Shown here one piece after another: positions 12,157 to 23,632 of a stretch of DNA of 64,000 nt. The position numbers and the translations under genes were made by a program. How positions within the stretch are numbered: position 1 is the stretch's first letter; each line of letters starts with the position of its first letter. The notes beneath the pieces were generated by a model. That model did not search any database. It was not told the DNA's origin and saw only the letters and a list, made by a program, of their open reading frames with translations. Source of the stretch: Cristatella mucedo. Lineage: Eukaryota > Bryozoa > Phylactolaemata > Cristatellidae. The stretch lies in NCBI GenBank assembly GCA_009760855.2, contig WPIO01000031.1:1259001-1323000 (forward strand), given 5' to 3'.

Positions 12157-13755
12157 GATAATAATAATATTGCACTTGATAAGGCGCCCTCAGAGAACGC
12201 AATCTCTCTCTAGGCGCTTTAGATTTGCTGCAAGTGGAAACGCGATTGAAGGGTGAGTAATATTATGCTTGATAAACAAACAACATGAATTACATGGTTA
12301 GCAGTGACATGCATAGGGTCAGCATGCAAGTGTGGTTAGTGGCAGCAAGCACAGTGTCAGCCCGCAGTAGTACGTGAAGGACGAATCACAGGGACCCAGT
12401 AAATGCCGTCCTAAATAGGTCTACTTGTAAGTTCTTTTTAAATGTGGTCAAGTCGGGGATGTTCTGACGAAATTCGTTAGGGAGTTCCAGGCTTTGGCAA
12501 CATACGAATTAAATGCTCGGTCTCCTAGAAATTTGAGGTTTGTACGAGGTTTTGGTGTATTGTTGGATTGCGAAAAGCGGGTGGTACCATGCTTGGCCTG
12601 ATTGGGGGGGGGTAGATCTGAGAGATAGGCCTGGAGCCGAAGAATGAAGTGACCTAAAACTGAGTGACAAAATCTTGAAATCAATCCTTTACTTGACTGG
12701 TAGCCAGTGCAGGTGGGTGAGAAGTGGTGTGATGTGGCAACTGTGACACTCACGACAGACAAGCCTAGCTGCGGAGTTTTTCACCATCTGTAAGCGCCTG
12801 GTTGCACATGCTGGTTGGCCAGCAAGCAGTGATTTACAGAAGTCAGGACGGGATCTCACAAATGCACGGACCAGCTTAGATGTGGTATCCTTATCTAAAC
12901 AAGCCTGATTTGTAGCCATGTTATGTTCCTGAAAGTAGGCAGACTTGATTGAGGAGCTGGTGTGATCGTCTAACGAGAGGTCACTTTGGAACACGACACC
13001 TAGATTTTGAGCTGATTCAACAGGAGATATGCTGGCAGAGCCAATTTTGAGCGTTAGCATTTCCAATTCCCGAATCACCTTGGTTTTCCCATAACTAATA
13101 AGTTAGTTTTATCATCGTTTAGTTTAAGAAAATTTGCTGCCATCCATGTGCGGATGTCATCACTGCATGCAGCAAGGGAGTTGAGAGAATTCGAGGTGCT
13201 GGAAGGCTGGGAGGGATCAAGCAAAGATACAATTGAGTGTTATCCGCAAAGAAGCGAAAGCCTAGATCGTGCTTGGAATCACATCCGCAAGAGGGAGAGT
13301 ATATACCGTGAAAAGAACCGGACCTAGCACGGAGCCCTGATGTACTCCATATTTCAGAGGTACCTCGGATGATCTTTGTCCATTCACGTGAATACTCTGG
13401 AGTCTCCCACTGAAATTGGACCTGGACCATAGCAGAGCAGTGCCAGTGATGCCCAGGCGAGATGAGAGGTGCCCTAGAAGAACTTGGTGATCGATAGTAT
13501 CAAAAGCTGCCGAAAGATTGAGCAAATCAAGCAGAGATACTCTACCCATGTCTGCATTACCAAGTAGTTCGTTGTACACCATAAGCGGTGCTGATTCTGT
13601 GGAGTGATTAGCTCTAAAACCAGACTAGAACTTACTAGCAAGGTTTGATTTTTCAATGTACGAGTTAAGTTGGTCCGCCACCTCCCATTTCGGTGTCTTT
13701 GATAGAAATGGTAGAAGGGAGACTGGGCGGTAGTTGCTCAAGCTCTCTTAGTCTA
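12157..13755 (-). mobile_element. LINE-A retrotransposon copy A1, reverse transcriptase fragment
   Basis: Minus-strand copy of an L2/CR1-like LINE. Reading leftwards from 13755: the RT block N-Y-R-P-V-S-L-L-P-F-L-S-K, an in-frame TAG, S-A-A-F-D-T-I-D-H (motif A), G-S-V-L-G-P-V-L-F (motif B), then F-A-D-N-T-Q-L-Y where active elements have an A-D-D. The usual 3' part follows (L-L-A-G-Q-P-A-C-A, then L-H-W-L-P-V-K), then a hairpin and an ATT-type tail at 12157. Truncated at its 5' end, with frameshifts and stops, so not active. Confidence 0.9.
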
Positions 13756-14754
13756 GTTCGCTAACTGTAGCAGGCTATTATGGGATTGGATTGTAGATTA
13801 TAATATACATATATCATATATAATATATCTTAGGGAATCAGGCAAAGAGCAAAAAGTCTCTGCTCATCATAGGTCATTCTCCTCCTCTGCAGGCACCTGC
13901 TGATAAAGAGCCGACCTTACATAACAATTACAAAGCTAATATCGCTAAGTTATAATCTGGTTAATATGTTTACATCACCAGCTTTTCATTTAAATCAAGT
14001 ACTGATTAATGAGGAGGAGGAATAGAGAGCTTTATTTATCAAGTGGGTTATTCACATTATAATTATTAAGTAAAAATGTACTCCTAGGCCCTATCACTAA
14101 CGTGAATGTTACTTTACTTTCTCTATCTTTCTTTGTTTCTCTTTCTTTGGGGCATACATCATAGCTACTTGCCCATGACCATCTTTGCTACTGCAAAACC
14201 ACAAATCCTGTGAAAAAATCCCAGCAGTTTCGTTGTTACAGACTGAAAGCTGCGTGCAACTGTGTACCAACTTAAGGCTGCCCTTCGACGTCGCACCATT
14301 AAAAATTGAGTCAAGAGTAGCACACCACCGTGAATGCCTAGCTAGTTCTGCTATGGGGCTATCCTCAGTTTCTGCGATGCTTAAGCCGGTTTCTTCAAAG
14401 ATAAATTATGTATCAAGCGAGTCAATAACAATATTTTATTTTTTGAATTTCAAAACAACTTATGTAAAAGTTATCTACAGAGGACTATCGACGGTAACCT
14501 CTCAGAATTTGACCATCAGCTAGACCGTCAGTCACCCACTAGCTAAAACATGTGACTGTCAGCTTGGTCCAACAATGCAAGGCTCATGTTTTAACAGGCA
14601 GCGATTTAAATACCCTATTCCAGTGGTTCATATGCGGTTTCAATAGGCGATGTGTGACATTTTAACACCTGGCAGTCAAGAAAATTACTTCTTAACGCTT
14701 TTGATTTTGTGACCTGAGTAAAATGTTAAGCTGCTGCCAGCCAGTACGTCTCTG

Positions 14755-14912
14755 TGTACTGCCCCCACAGGATTCTTAGCCCGAGAGTTCTGGCGCCTGC
14801 TCTTCACGACCGAGTCCTACAGTGAGCGATCTTGTAATGCCCACTGCAAGCAGCCGTGATAGCCTTGAAGGCTCTTCTGCTGCTTTACAAATGAGGCTGT
14901 TAAATCAGCCAA
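14755..14912 (+). mobile_element. tRNA-derived SINE, copy 2
   Basis: Shares the body segment (attgcc..ctgcaag..g.gatagcc..gaaggctcttctgc) and the tail (caaatgaggctgttaaatcagc) with the other copies. The promoter half is degraded and no clear B box remains. Confidence 0.6.
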
Positions 14913-15711
14913 GACTTTCTTACCAAACGAATTTGCAAAACCATTCCCTGCTACATCGTAAATAGGAAAATGTTTTGGTGAAATTTTTTTAATTCGAAGG
15001 AGACCAGATAGCGTCTGGGAGCGGAGATGGAATTCGGCATCATAATATAATAGATGCTCGAGATGCAATGAATGAATGAATGAAAATCCCTGCCTAATGT
15101 GTGCAGTATTCTCTAAATATATAGATATCTTAGCATTAGGAAATCTAAAAACAATAAAGTAGTCATTGGTACAGCTCATATTGAAGCCAGTCAATGCGAA
15201 AACTGAAGCCGACAGAAGGAATCGTCATTACAGCTAACCAGAGCTAACTGCCTACCTGTGGTGGACTCGCTTCACTGACTTCATACAACAGTGTACATAA
15301 ATGCATGCGTCTATTGCAAGTCACTCCTGGAAGTACTGGTCAACATCGTGCCGCGCGACGGACAGACTTTCTCGCTTGGCTTAATAGGGATTGAAAAGCT
15401 TAATCAAACTTTACCACCTTTCTTGCTAGTTAAATTGAGCTCAGGGTTCACACCGCATTATGAAGAGTCCGCTTAGGGCAATCTAACCTGGCTGCAACTA
15501 TGATAATCAGCAACTCTTTCTTAAAATAGCTTATCAATGAGCCTCAAAACTGTATAGTTCTATAGGAGGAGGGAGTCGCGTCACTTTAACCTGAATCATT
15601 TGGCTAACGCCACAGAGGAGCTTTACTTCCAGCCTCGTAAATATCTTACTACGTAAAGTAACGTATTTTTTCTGATTTCATCAGAGGCTTCAGAGTATTA
15701 GTTACTTCTTG

Positions 15712-16565
15712 TGTACAGTATCTCCGTCTGTAGCTCTACAAAGTCACATAGATTAGGTGGATGTTACCCAAAAGAGTATTGAATCGCGAACTCAAAGCCT
15801 AAGTGGCTTTCTGTGCCCATTCAGTAGCCAACAGAATTCACCTCACGCAGCCAAGAGAAATTGAGCAGCATGACAGCTGAGTCAGGATGCCCGCCGAGGA
15901 AGTGAGCAGCATGGAAGAAGCGGCTCGGGGTGGCTGATAAGGATGTGCCATCGTCGTATAGCATGCTCGACAAGGGCGCGACTGAGTTTCATGTTCACTG
16001 CACTAGTGATGGTATTAAGGTTGTTAGCCGAGTCTGATTGCAGATCGAGTAGATCTGCCTCACAGAAGCACTTGAAATATGTCTTCGGGTCAATACTTTT
16101 CAAGTTGCTTTCCTAGACAAAAGTGACGTTACCCGGCACGTACAACGGAATAGGAACAGTAAACAATATGGGCATTGATCCGAGACGATGTGCCGGCAAA
16201 ACACGAGAACAGCGAGACAGAAATCCTTAGTGATAACGAGAATCAGGATATGGTCATTGATAAGAGTGGTATTATAATTCTGCTTGACCAAACCAACTTT
16301 CTCTAGACTTTCAAGAAAAAAATAAGTAGGCCTGGCTGTCAATGTGAATGTTGGCGACTCCTGCGATCAATAGCGGCTTGCCACATACGAATACGTTAGT
16401 GAGAAACTCCAAGAACACCTCCATAAAAACGCATAAACAGCCAGAAAGAAGTAAGTGCATCAGAACTGTCAGTGGGGCACGGTCTTCGATGATTCAAACT
16501 ATGAACCAAGCGAAAAGCCGCATGTCTCATTGCAAAAAGACTCACTTACCATGATAGAAACCCCT
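15712..16565 (-). mobile_element. LINE-B copy B2 with the RT deleted
   Basis: Read on the minus strand. The endonuclease segment is at about 16450-16230 (P-L-L-I-A-G-V-A-N-I-H-I-D, where the intact motif is G-D-F-N; then L-V-I-T-K-D). The post-endonuclease segment L-L-D-L-Q-S-D-S-A-N-N-L follows to about 15965. The sequence then jumps directly to the LINE-B 3' end (ggcacatcc near 15950, tctgttggctac, and the terminal ctacagacggaga). The whole RT, about 2 kb in the long copy at 54.4-60.0 kb after removing insertions, is missing. Confidence 0.82.
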
Positions 16566-16964
16566 CCATCCACTTTGTCATACGGCATGGACTGAAAAAA
16601 TGAAAACCCGCTTAGGCTGGTCAGATACATAGCCACCAGAGCAGGTTGTCATCCACGTCTTGGTCGCTAGAAATACATCCAGCTGCTCTTCGAACCCTGA
16701 TCTTTTGAGCTTCTAAGTTTTTATTAAGCAGACGTAGAACGGCTAAATTTAAGATATCCAGTATCTGGCTCTGCAGAAGCAGTGCCCACAAATTTTACGG
16801 GAACCCTAGGAACAGCTGACTGTCTATTTTTCATTTCATGCTGTGACATAACGAGTGAGCTACCGCCATTAGTGCTAAACAGTGCTTTAAACTTACATTT
16901 CTTTGGTTTAATAGCCGAGTGGGTGATAGGAGGAATGCACGGTGCAGAAAGATTCTTATAGATG

Positions 16965-17124
16965 GGCTGTGATAGCCCAGTAGGTAAGGTGCTCACTTCT
17001 CTCGACCGACGTTGTGAGTTTGGAGACTGCTATGGGCCCTCCTTTATTGCCACCTGCAAGTATCGGCGATAGTCGTCAAGGCTCTTCGGCCGCTAAACAA
17101 ATGAGGCTAGTTTTAAATCAGCTA
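16965..17124 (+). mobile_element. tRNA-derived SINE, copy 3
   Basis: Starts with a tRNA-like segment (gatagcccagtaggtaaggtg, resembling an A box), has a degenerate B box (gtgagtttggagactgc), then the shared body ggcgatagtcgtcaaggctcttc and tail caaatgaggctag..aaatcagct. Six copies define the family. Confidence 0.65.
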
Positions 17125-17737
17125 TTACTTATTTATTTACTGACCGACCAAAGAAGAAGTGCATGTATTCATGAGTCTCTTAGGCGGTTTATTACAGTTT
17201 CCCTGCAATATTTGCCTTGCGATTATGTGTGTGGGACAATATCGCACCCTAAGACGCAAGGGACAGGCTACAAAGAACATGGTTCTCGATGAGACAAAAC
17301 AGTGCCAAGTGGAAGCCACCCTCACACCCGCGGTGGATGCTGCTGCCCTGTCACACATGAGTGTGGCTTCAAGAAAGAAAGTTGTAACGCTTTAAATAAG
17401 GATTTGGTAGCATTCAAGTTCATTCAATACTTCTTCCTCGAGTTTTTTCACTCTGAGATCGAAGCCGGTTGTTTCTTGGACCACAGAATCTTGGACTATA
17501 ATGAATTACCAACGAAGCTCTCTTGTAAATAGATATTAACTGCTTTGCAATAGTAACTTTGGTTTCAAGGGAAATCGCAATGCTAAGAACTACAGCATTT
17601 CAAGCTACTTGCTGCATGGTGATGTCAAGCTTAAGCATAAAGGGCTTTGTAACGTACCTTAAGGTCCTTATCTTGTGTTCTAGAGCTATCCACAAAGATA
17701 AAAAGAGGCTTACTCAGAGGAGTAACGAGAACAATGC

Positions 17738-17785
17738 CGTTATAATTATTATCATTATCATCATTATTATTACTATTATTAGCAA
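17738..17785. repeat. ATT/ATC microsatellite
   Basis: Imperfect att/atc trinucleotide run without a recognisable LINE body next to it. It could be the remaining tail of a decayed element. Confidence 0.75.
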
Positions 17786-18412
17786 GAACTGTTTGTTCCA
17801 AGTTTTGAAATGCAGCTCCTAAGGATAAGATAACGGTAGCAAGTTTGAAGGCTCTTTCGTGAAAGTTTTTTTCTGTGATCTGATATTTTTGGGTCGATAA
17901 ACTGTACTCATTCTTAAACTTACGAATACTACGTAGTCATTGAGTAGAAATAGTGCTGAGATGTATTGTTTGCTGTTCGTTATGAGCTGGAGTGACCAAT
18001 CAGGCGAAAATTGTTCCATTAACAAGCTGAAATACATAGTATTCAAAATATCACTGCCCTCATCCAAAAAGAAAATTTTTTCAACTGGAATATTACCCTT
18101 ATATCCTTATAAGCATAAGCAATAACAGAATAAATGTGGTTACTTAAGAACCAAAATTTTTACATTTCTGTAACTTTGTTTTTTTACTCCATTGCTGACC
18201 CACATGCAGGATTTCGATTGATCATACTAAGATGGCATGAATATAGGAAGTTCTCCTTTATTTGATAAGGATTCAAGGGTACCGAATACAAAATTGTTGC
18301 ACTGTTTTATTGTAATAACGGCATTATTGGGGCTTCACTGATGAACAGGTGCACAAAACTTTTGTATCGAATTTGATTTGTTACTAATAGTAGAAGGATT
18401 ATACGCTTTTAG

Positions 18413-21400
18413 ACGGTACTCACCGAACATCACACGAACCTACCTCTGATATAGGCTTGTCACAATTCGTTTCCGCTGTAAAAGACACCGGGGCTGCAGT
18501 TAATTCTGCGCCATTACACGAATCCTCATCTCACTTGAGAAAGCCACAGGCATGGGTTACACCAAATTTCCCCCAATGCGGATTGTACCCGGAAGTGGCC
18601 CCAGCAATTTCGTCACCTGTGGCAGCCGCTCTAGGCCAAGACGGAGCATTGCTTCCGCAGGCAGCAGCTGCTCCAGTAGCCATTGGGCCTGGCGAACGGT
18701 TAGCGCATGAGCAGCTGCAAACTTACCGACAAGTGACCAGCCCTCCATTATTTAACCAACACTTGGCTGATAATGTGGCCCAGGACTGGGGAGCAATGAG
18801 AGTTAGTACCCATCTACGCCCTGTGACGTCATGTGATATATCACGGTCCAAACTCGGCTCTGCATTATTAGGGAAGAAAGAGCCCAGTACAGAGAAGATG
18901 CTTAGACAAAGCATGAATCTGTGCCCAACGGCAGATGTCATCAGACCCATGATATTAAAGGCTCATTCTGCTATCTATGAGGCCAATGCAGCTACTCCAA
19001 ACCGGCAACCATATTTAATAGCTTCTCCCTCGCTCCATAACGAGGCGAGCTGGGGACGATCGGCTGGTATACGGCCTATTTACTCTAGGACTGGTTCCGT
19101 GTGTGCACGTGATGCTGCTTTGTTGGACCAGTTCCACAAACTGAGTTCGCGACAGCTTGATGAAAGAAACTTGGAAGAACTCCACTCTAGTAAGCCACTG
19201 TTCACGAGGCAGCAGTCCATGCCTTCTCGGGCAGGACACGAGGTCTCCGTGCACCATCAATCTCGAGTGTTGCGAAGTGCAAAAGATGGCACACCAGCAA
19301 CTGCTGTATCAAAAGACCTTGCCGAATTTCAGTCATCATTGGTTCCACAAGCCGGCCACACTAGTCAATCGCGACAGGATGTAGCCGCAGTCAAACCCGT
19401 CAGCTATTCAAAGTCTCGCGCGACTCAACCAAGTCATGAACAGCCTCGAGGAATACTTTCTTCTAGCCGCACTACCGAAATGGATCCGCGAAGCGCGTCC
19501 ATTGATTACACTACCGGTCAGCCACTGCCTGAGTTTTCAACAGAGCTTCAGGAAGGTACTCAGCGTGGAGCAATGCCTTCAGTGTTTTCCGTCTCGACAC
19601 AACAAGCAGCAATTGCTCCTAATGGAAGGAAACGGCTTCAAAAGCATCATGCTATCATATCCCAGCACTTCCTTAAGATGCCGATAGCTCCAGAAGTGCA
19701 GAAACTTGAGCCAGTATACCAACAGCCTCATGGCTATCCAGCAGCTGAGCAAATAATATACAGCCATCCGGCTATTTCTTTGTCTTCTCAGTGGAGGAAT
19801 TTGCAGCCTAACAATGTTGCTTACCACGAAGAAGAATATGAGCAAGAGTTTGGTCTCCCAGCGGCATCACAGGCAACCAGAACAACCATTGTCCAGTCCA
19901 TGTCACGCCCAACGGGTACCCTATCACCAGTATTGCAAACCACTCTAGGCTATCCCCCTGCCGAAATTTTCACAGATGGTTTGATGGCAAGAGTGACACC
20001 AGCATCAACATTTACAAGAACTGGAGCAGTTTTCGGACTTCCACAGGCTATTATGATGAGAAGTGGCACAACCCTTGGATACCCACAGGCTATGATGACA
20101 AGAAGTGGCACAGCCATTGGATGCCCACAGGCTATGGTGACGAGAAGTGGCACAGCCCTTGGATACCCACAGGCTATGATGACAAGAAGTGGCACAGCCC
20201 TTGGATACTCACAGGCTATGATGGGAAGACGTGGCACAGCCCTTGGATACCCACAGGATATGATGACAAGAAGTGGCACAGCCATTGGATACCCACAAAC
20301 TATGATGACGAGAAGTGGTACAGGCCTTGGATACCCACATGCTATGATGACAAGAAGTGGCACAGCCCTTGGATACTCACAGGCTATGATGGCAAGAAGT
20401 GGCACAGCCCTTGGATACCCACAGGATATGATGACAAGAAGTGGCACAGCCATTGGATACCCACAGGCTGTGATGACAAGGAGTGGCACAGTGATTGGAC
20501 ACCCACAGGCTATGGTGATAAGAAGTGGTGAAGCCATTGAACACCCACGAGCTATGAAGGCACGAAGTGGCACAGCCATTGGATACCCACAGGCTATGAT
20601 GACAGGAACCAGGAAAGCCGTTGAAAAACCACGGGCTATGAGGACAAGAAGTGGAACAGCCATTGAGCACCCAAAAGCGTTTAAGACAGTAAGTGTCACA
20701 GGCATTGGATACCCACAGGATGAGATGACAGTAAGTGGCACAGCCATTACATACCCACAGGGTATGATGACAAGAAGTGGCACAGTTATTGGATACCCAC
20801 AGGCTATGATGACAAGAAGTGGCACAGACATTGAATACCCACAGGGTATGATGACAAGAAGTGGCACAGCTATTGGATATCCACAAGCTATAATGAAAAG
20901 AAGTGGTTCAGCCATTGGATACCCACAGGCTATGATGACAAGAAGTGGCACAGCTATTGGATATCCACATACTATGATGACAAGAAGTGGCACAACCATA
21001 GGATTTCCACAAGCTATAATGAAAAGAAGTGCTTCAGCCATTGGATACCCACAAGCTATCATGACAAGAAGTGGCCAAGAAATTGGAATGCGGCAGGCAA
21101 ATATGATAGGAAGTGGCCACGAAATACAGCTTCCACAGGCTACAATGACAGTAAGTGGCCACACAACTGGACTTCTTCCACAAGCTATGAAGACCAGAAG
21201 TGCCCAACCCGTCAAAATTCCTAAGGCTGTGATGAAAAGAAGTAGCCAAGCAATCGCATTTCCTCTACAAGCTATGGAGACAAGAAGTAGCCACGCCGTA
21301 GAACTTCCTCAAACTACGATGACGAGAATTTTTCAAGCCATCGGACATCCGAATGTGCTGCCAACAAGAAGTAGGGCATCTATCGGGATGGTACCTGCTG

Positions 21401-22471
21401 TGATGCCTGAATATGGTGCAGTCATCGAGCGTTCCAGTTCTAGATTAGAAACGCCAAGAAGACTGGTCCATGTCGGTCCAGAAATTGCCTTGGGTACGCA
21501 AGACGGAGAATACGAGCCTCGGAGTAAGCTGATGAAAATCTCTGTGCTTGAAGACACACACACAGGATCTGCCAGTTTTTTAAAGCGGCCAACCTCAGCA
21601 CTTACCAAATCAGCATTACCTTCACATATTTCGGGCGCTCACGTAAGTAATGGCTATCAAGGCCACCATCCACAGGGTCAAGAAATGGTTACTGCAGTGT
21701 TTGATTCACAGTTGGCCCATCCATCGCTGCCGGCTTTGAAAGTGGCATTTCAGGATCCTATTATGCATAGTCCTGAGGCAATTAATAGGGATAGAGTGGG
21801 AACGGTAGCTGAAGCTTACGTACCGCCAAAGATTGGACGAAAGACAAAGGTCAAGCAAGGACATTCAAAAGAGAAAAGAGGCGCAGGGAAAAAATCAGAC
21901 CGATCAGAGAAGGGAAACAAAAATAAACAAACATATACGGGCATAGGTGACAAAAATATAAAAAGAGACAAACGTAATAGTTCCGTGAAAAGGGACTCTA
22001 GCGAAAGCGGAAGCTCTGACTCTGACCTTTCAGACTCCAGTGAAAAACTAATTGAAGTCTTATACCCGAAGGAATACTCTGACATGCAACAGCCGAAGGT
22101 TGAAAGCTACCCAAAATTGCCATCTATTCATCGATTACCGAGCGCCCAGAAAGACGTTCGAGGAACGGCAGAAACACCAGCAACCCATTATGCTAACTTC
22201 GTCTTAGAAATAGGAGAGGACCCTCACCAGTTGAGACAGCGAATATATTATCCGAGTGGATCTAGTGCCAGACCAGAAACTAAAGCGAACTCAGTCAGAC
22301 AACCACATCACAGCTCTGTTTTAGAGGGCGATGAATCCCTGCTCATTGAAGCATGGGAACCATCGTCAGAGGAATCGGTGGCGATTGTGACAGACGTTAA
22401 TGCAGCTACTTCTGACACTCAAGAATTACCACTTCACACTACTTCTCGCCAAAGTCCACCTCATCTGCAAG
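18413..22471 (+). CDS. Giant modular gene, 4.06-kb exon with 33 tandem 14-residue repeats
   Basis: Single open exon of 4,059 nt (1,353 codons), phase 1 to 1, acceptor attatacgcttttag, donor CAAG|gtgagt. The frame stays open back to the acceptor, so the exon has no start codon of its own. Residues 1-536 are Ser/Gln/Pro-rich and not repeated. Residues 537-1000 form a tandem array with consensus S-G-T-A-I-G-Y-P-Q-A-M-M-T-R. About 140 residues later comes a Lys/Arg-rich tract (21826-21990), immediately followed by an acidic Ser tract (S-S-E-S-G-S-S-D-S-D-L-S-D-S-S, 21999-22045). The basic tract could bind nucleic acid, acidic protein or cytoskeleton, or act as a nuclear localisation signal; this is only inference. 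No Cys-rich or enzymatic domain. Function unknown. Confidence 0.85.
20020..21411 (+). repeat. 42-bp coding tandem repeat, 33 units
   Basis: Consensus protein unit S-G-T-A-[IL]-G-Y-P-Q-A-M-M-T-R. The array is 1,392 nt, that is 33 units of 14 codons plus one extra codon in two units near the right end. Units from about 20020 to 20515 and 20750 to 21080 are close to consensus. Units 13-17 (about 20524-20733) and the last eight (from about 21068) have diverged. Because the period is a multiple of three, other frames are also largely open, including a 421-codon minus-strand frame (19950-21215) that I treat as a shadow. Confidence 0.95.
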
Positions 22472-23632
22472 GTGAGTAATGGCTTTGATGATTATTACTG
22501 TGCTTTCCAGTTGTGATGCACTGATGTATTGTATCTTTGGATATTTGAGATAATTGAAAAGTGCTTACATTAATTTAAACTGCTGTTTTCATTAGCTACT
22601 TCTATAAAATTTGTAATACCAGTAGACCTGCTTGAAGCCATGATTACGCTGTGCTATAATAACGCCCATTAGTAAGCTACAGCTTAAAACTCGCCAGTGT
22701 GATCGATTCAGTGAGTTACTCAGTAGCCTGAAGTTATCCTTTCACAAAAGAAAAGAGACTTTCTTTGTGTAAATGCCGTATCTTTCTATAAAATAGCTGC
22801 TACTCTGTAGCTGCAGCCTGTAGCTGCTTTTTCTTCTATTTCATGTGCTGTTGATTGAGTCTTCATGACACACTCTGCTTTTAAAGAACCTTAAAAACTT
22901 AACTTTTAATACCTGAGTTAGTCCTGATCATGTATGTAAGATTTTCTAAAGAGGAGTGGCACGCCGTATGTTAATCCCTGTGGTATGTGGCCGAGCAACC
23001 AAATATTTGTTCATTCACTACATGAATCATATTAGCTGCCAATAAATTTTACTCACATGTAGTATTTCAACGCCATGAATTTTAACCATGCAGTACAAAA
23101 ACATCCGCTTGAACTACTTTCTTTGACCTACAATTACATACGCCAAAACCTGCTCGTCATTGGTGTGTCCTTCAAGCAACCTAGGAACTTGAGAGTTCGA
23201 GCGCTAAGGATAAAGTTGGGGCCTCGTTATTGCAACCCACGTACATTCTCCACGTCAGCCGGTGTTCTCATTACAGAAACCGGCTAGTCCGTTTCCCTGC
23301 AGAGTGCCTTATTGTAGTTGTCTGTAATACGCCTGCAAGGGACCGCGGAAAAAGCTTAACCTTTAATAATGATAATAGCGCCATGGTGGGCAGTCGTGAC
23401 TATAAAGAAATATCCACATGTACAGAATTCACTAACATCCACGTAAAAGCAATTTAGAAATTAGAAATTATTTTAATTAGGAGGAATTAATTTAGAAATT
23501 AAAGTAGCCCTGGCTCGTAGAATCTGTTGTTCAGCTTTAGCTGATGAATGTAGACTGTGGCGGTGTTTGTCAAAACAACACTCTGGCAATCCTGAAGTCC
23601 AGAGCACTTACTTAATTCTGTTTATTTTGTAG
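22472..23632. other. Intron between the two giant exons
   Basis: Intron of 1.16 kb, AT-rich, bounded by gtgagt and tttattttgtag. A short direct repeat (ttagaaatta) sits near 23453-23500. No element or gene recognised. Confidence 0.65.

Larger units (their letters stand above)
12002..18412. other. Repeat-rich intron of the giant gene
   Basis: Intron of 6.4 kb before the 4-kb exon. It holds a LINE-A copy (12157-13755), a LINE-B copy with an internal deletion (15712-16565), two SINEs (about 14755-14912 and 16965-17124) and an ATT/ATC microsatellite (about 17738-17785). An open frame of 112 codons at 14185-14523 is unexplained. Confidence 0.6.

Noticed and set aside
14185-14523. 112-codon open frame
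   Set aside because: A short S-S-A-M-G-L-S-S-V-S-A-M stretch resembles the gene's composition, but no matching splice sites or motif were found.
19950-21215. 421-codon minus-strand open frame over the 42-bp repeat
   Set aside because: It exists because the repeat unit is a multiple of three and lacks stops in that frame. The plus-strand frame extends far beyond the repeat with good splice sites, so the antisense frame is a shadow.
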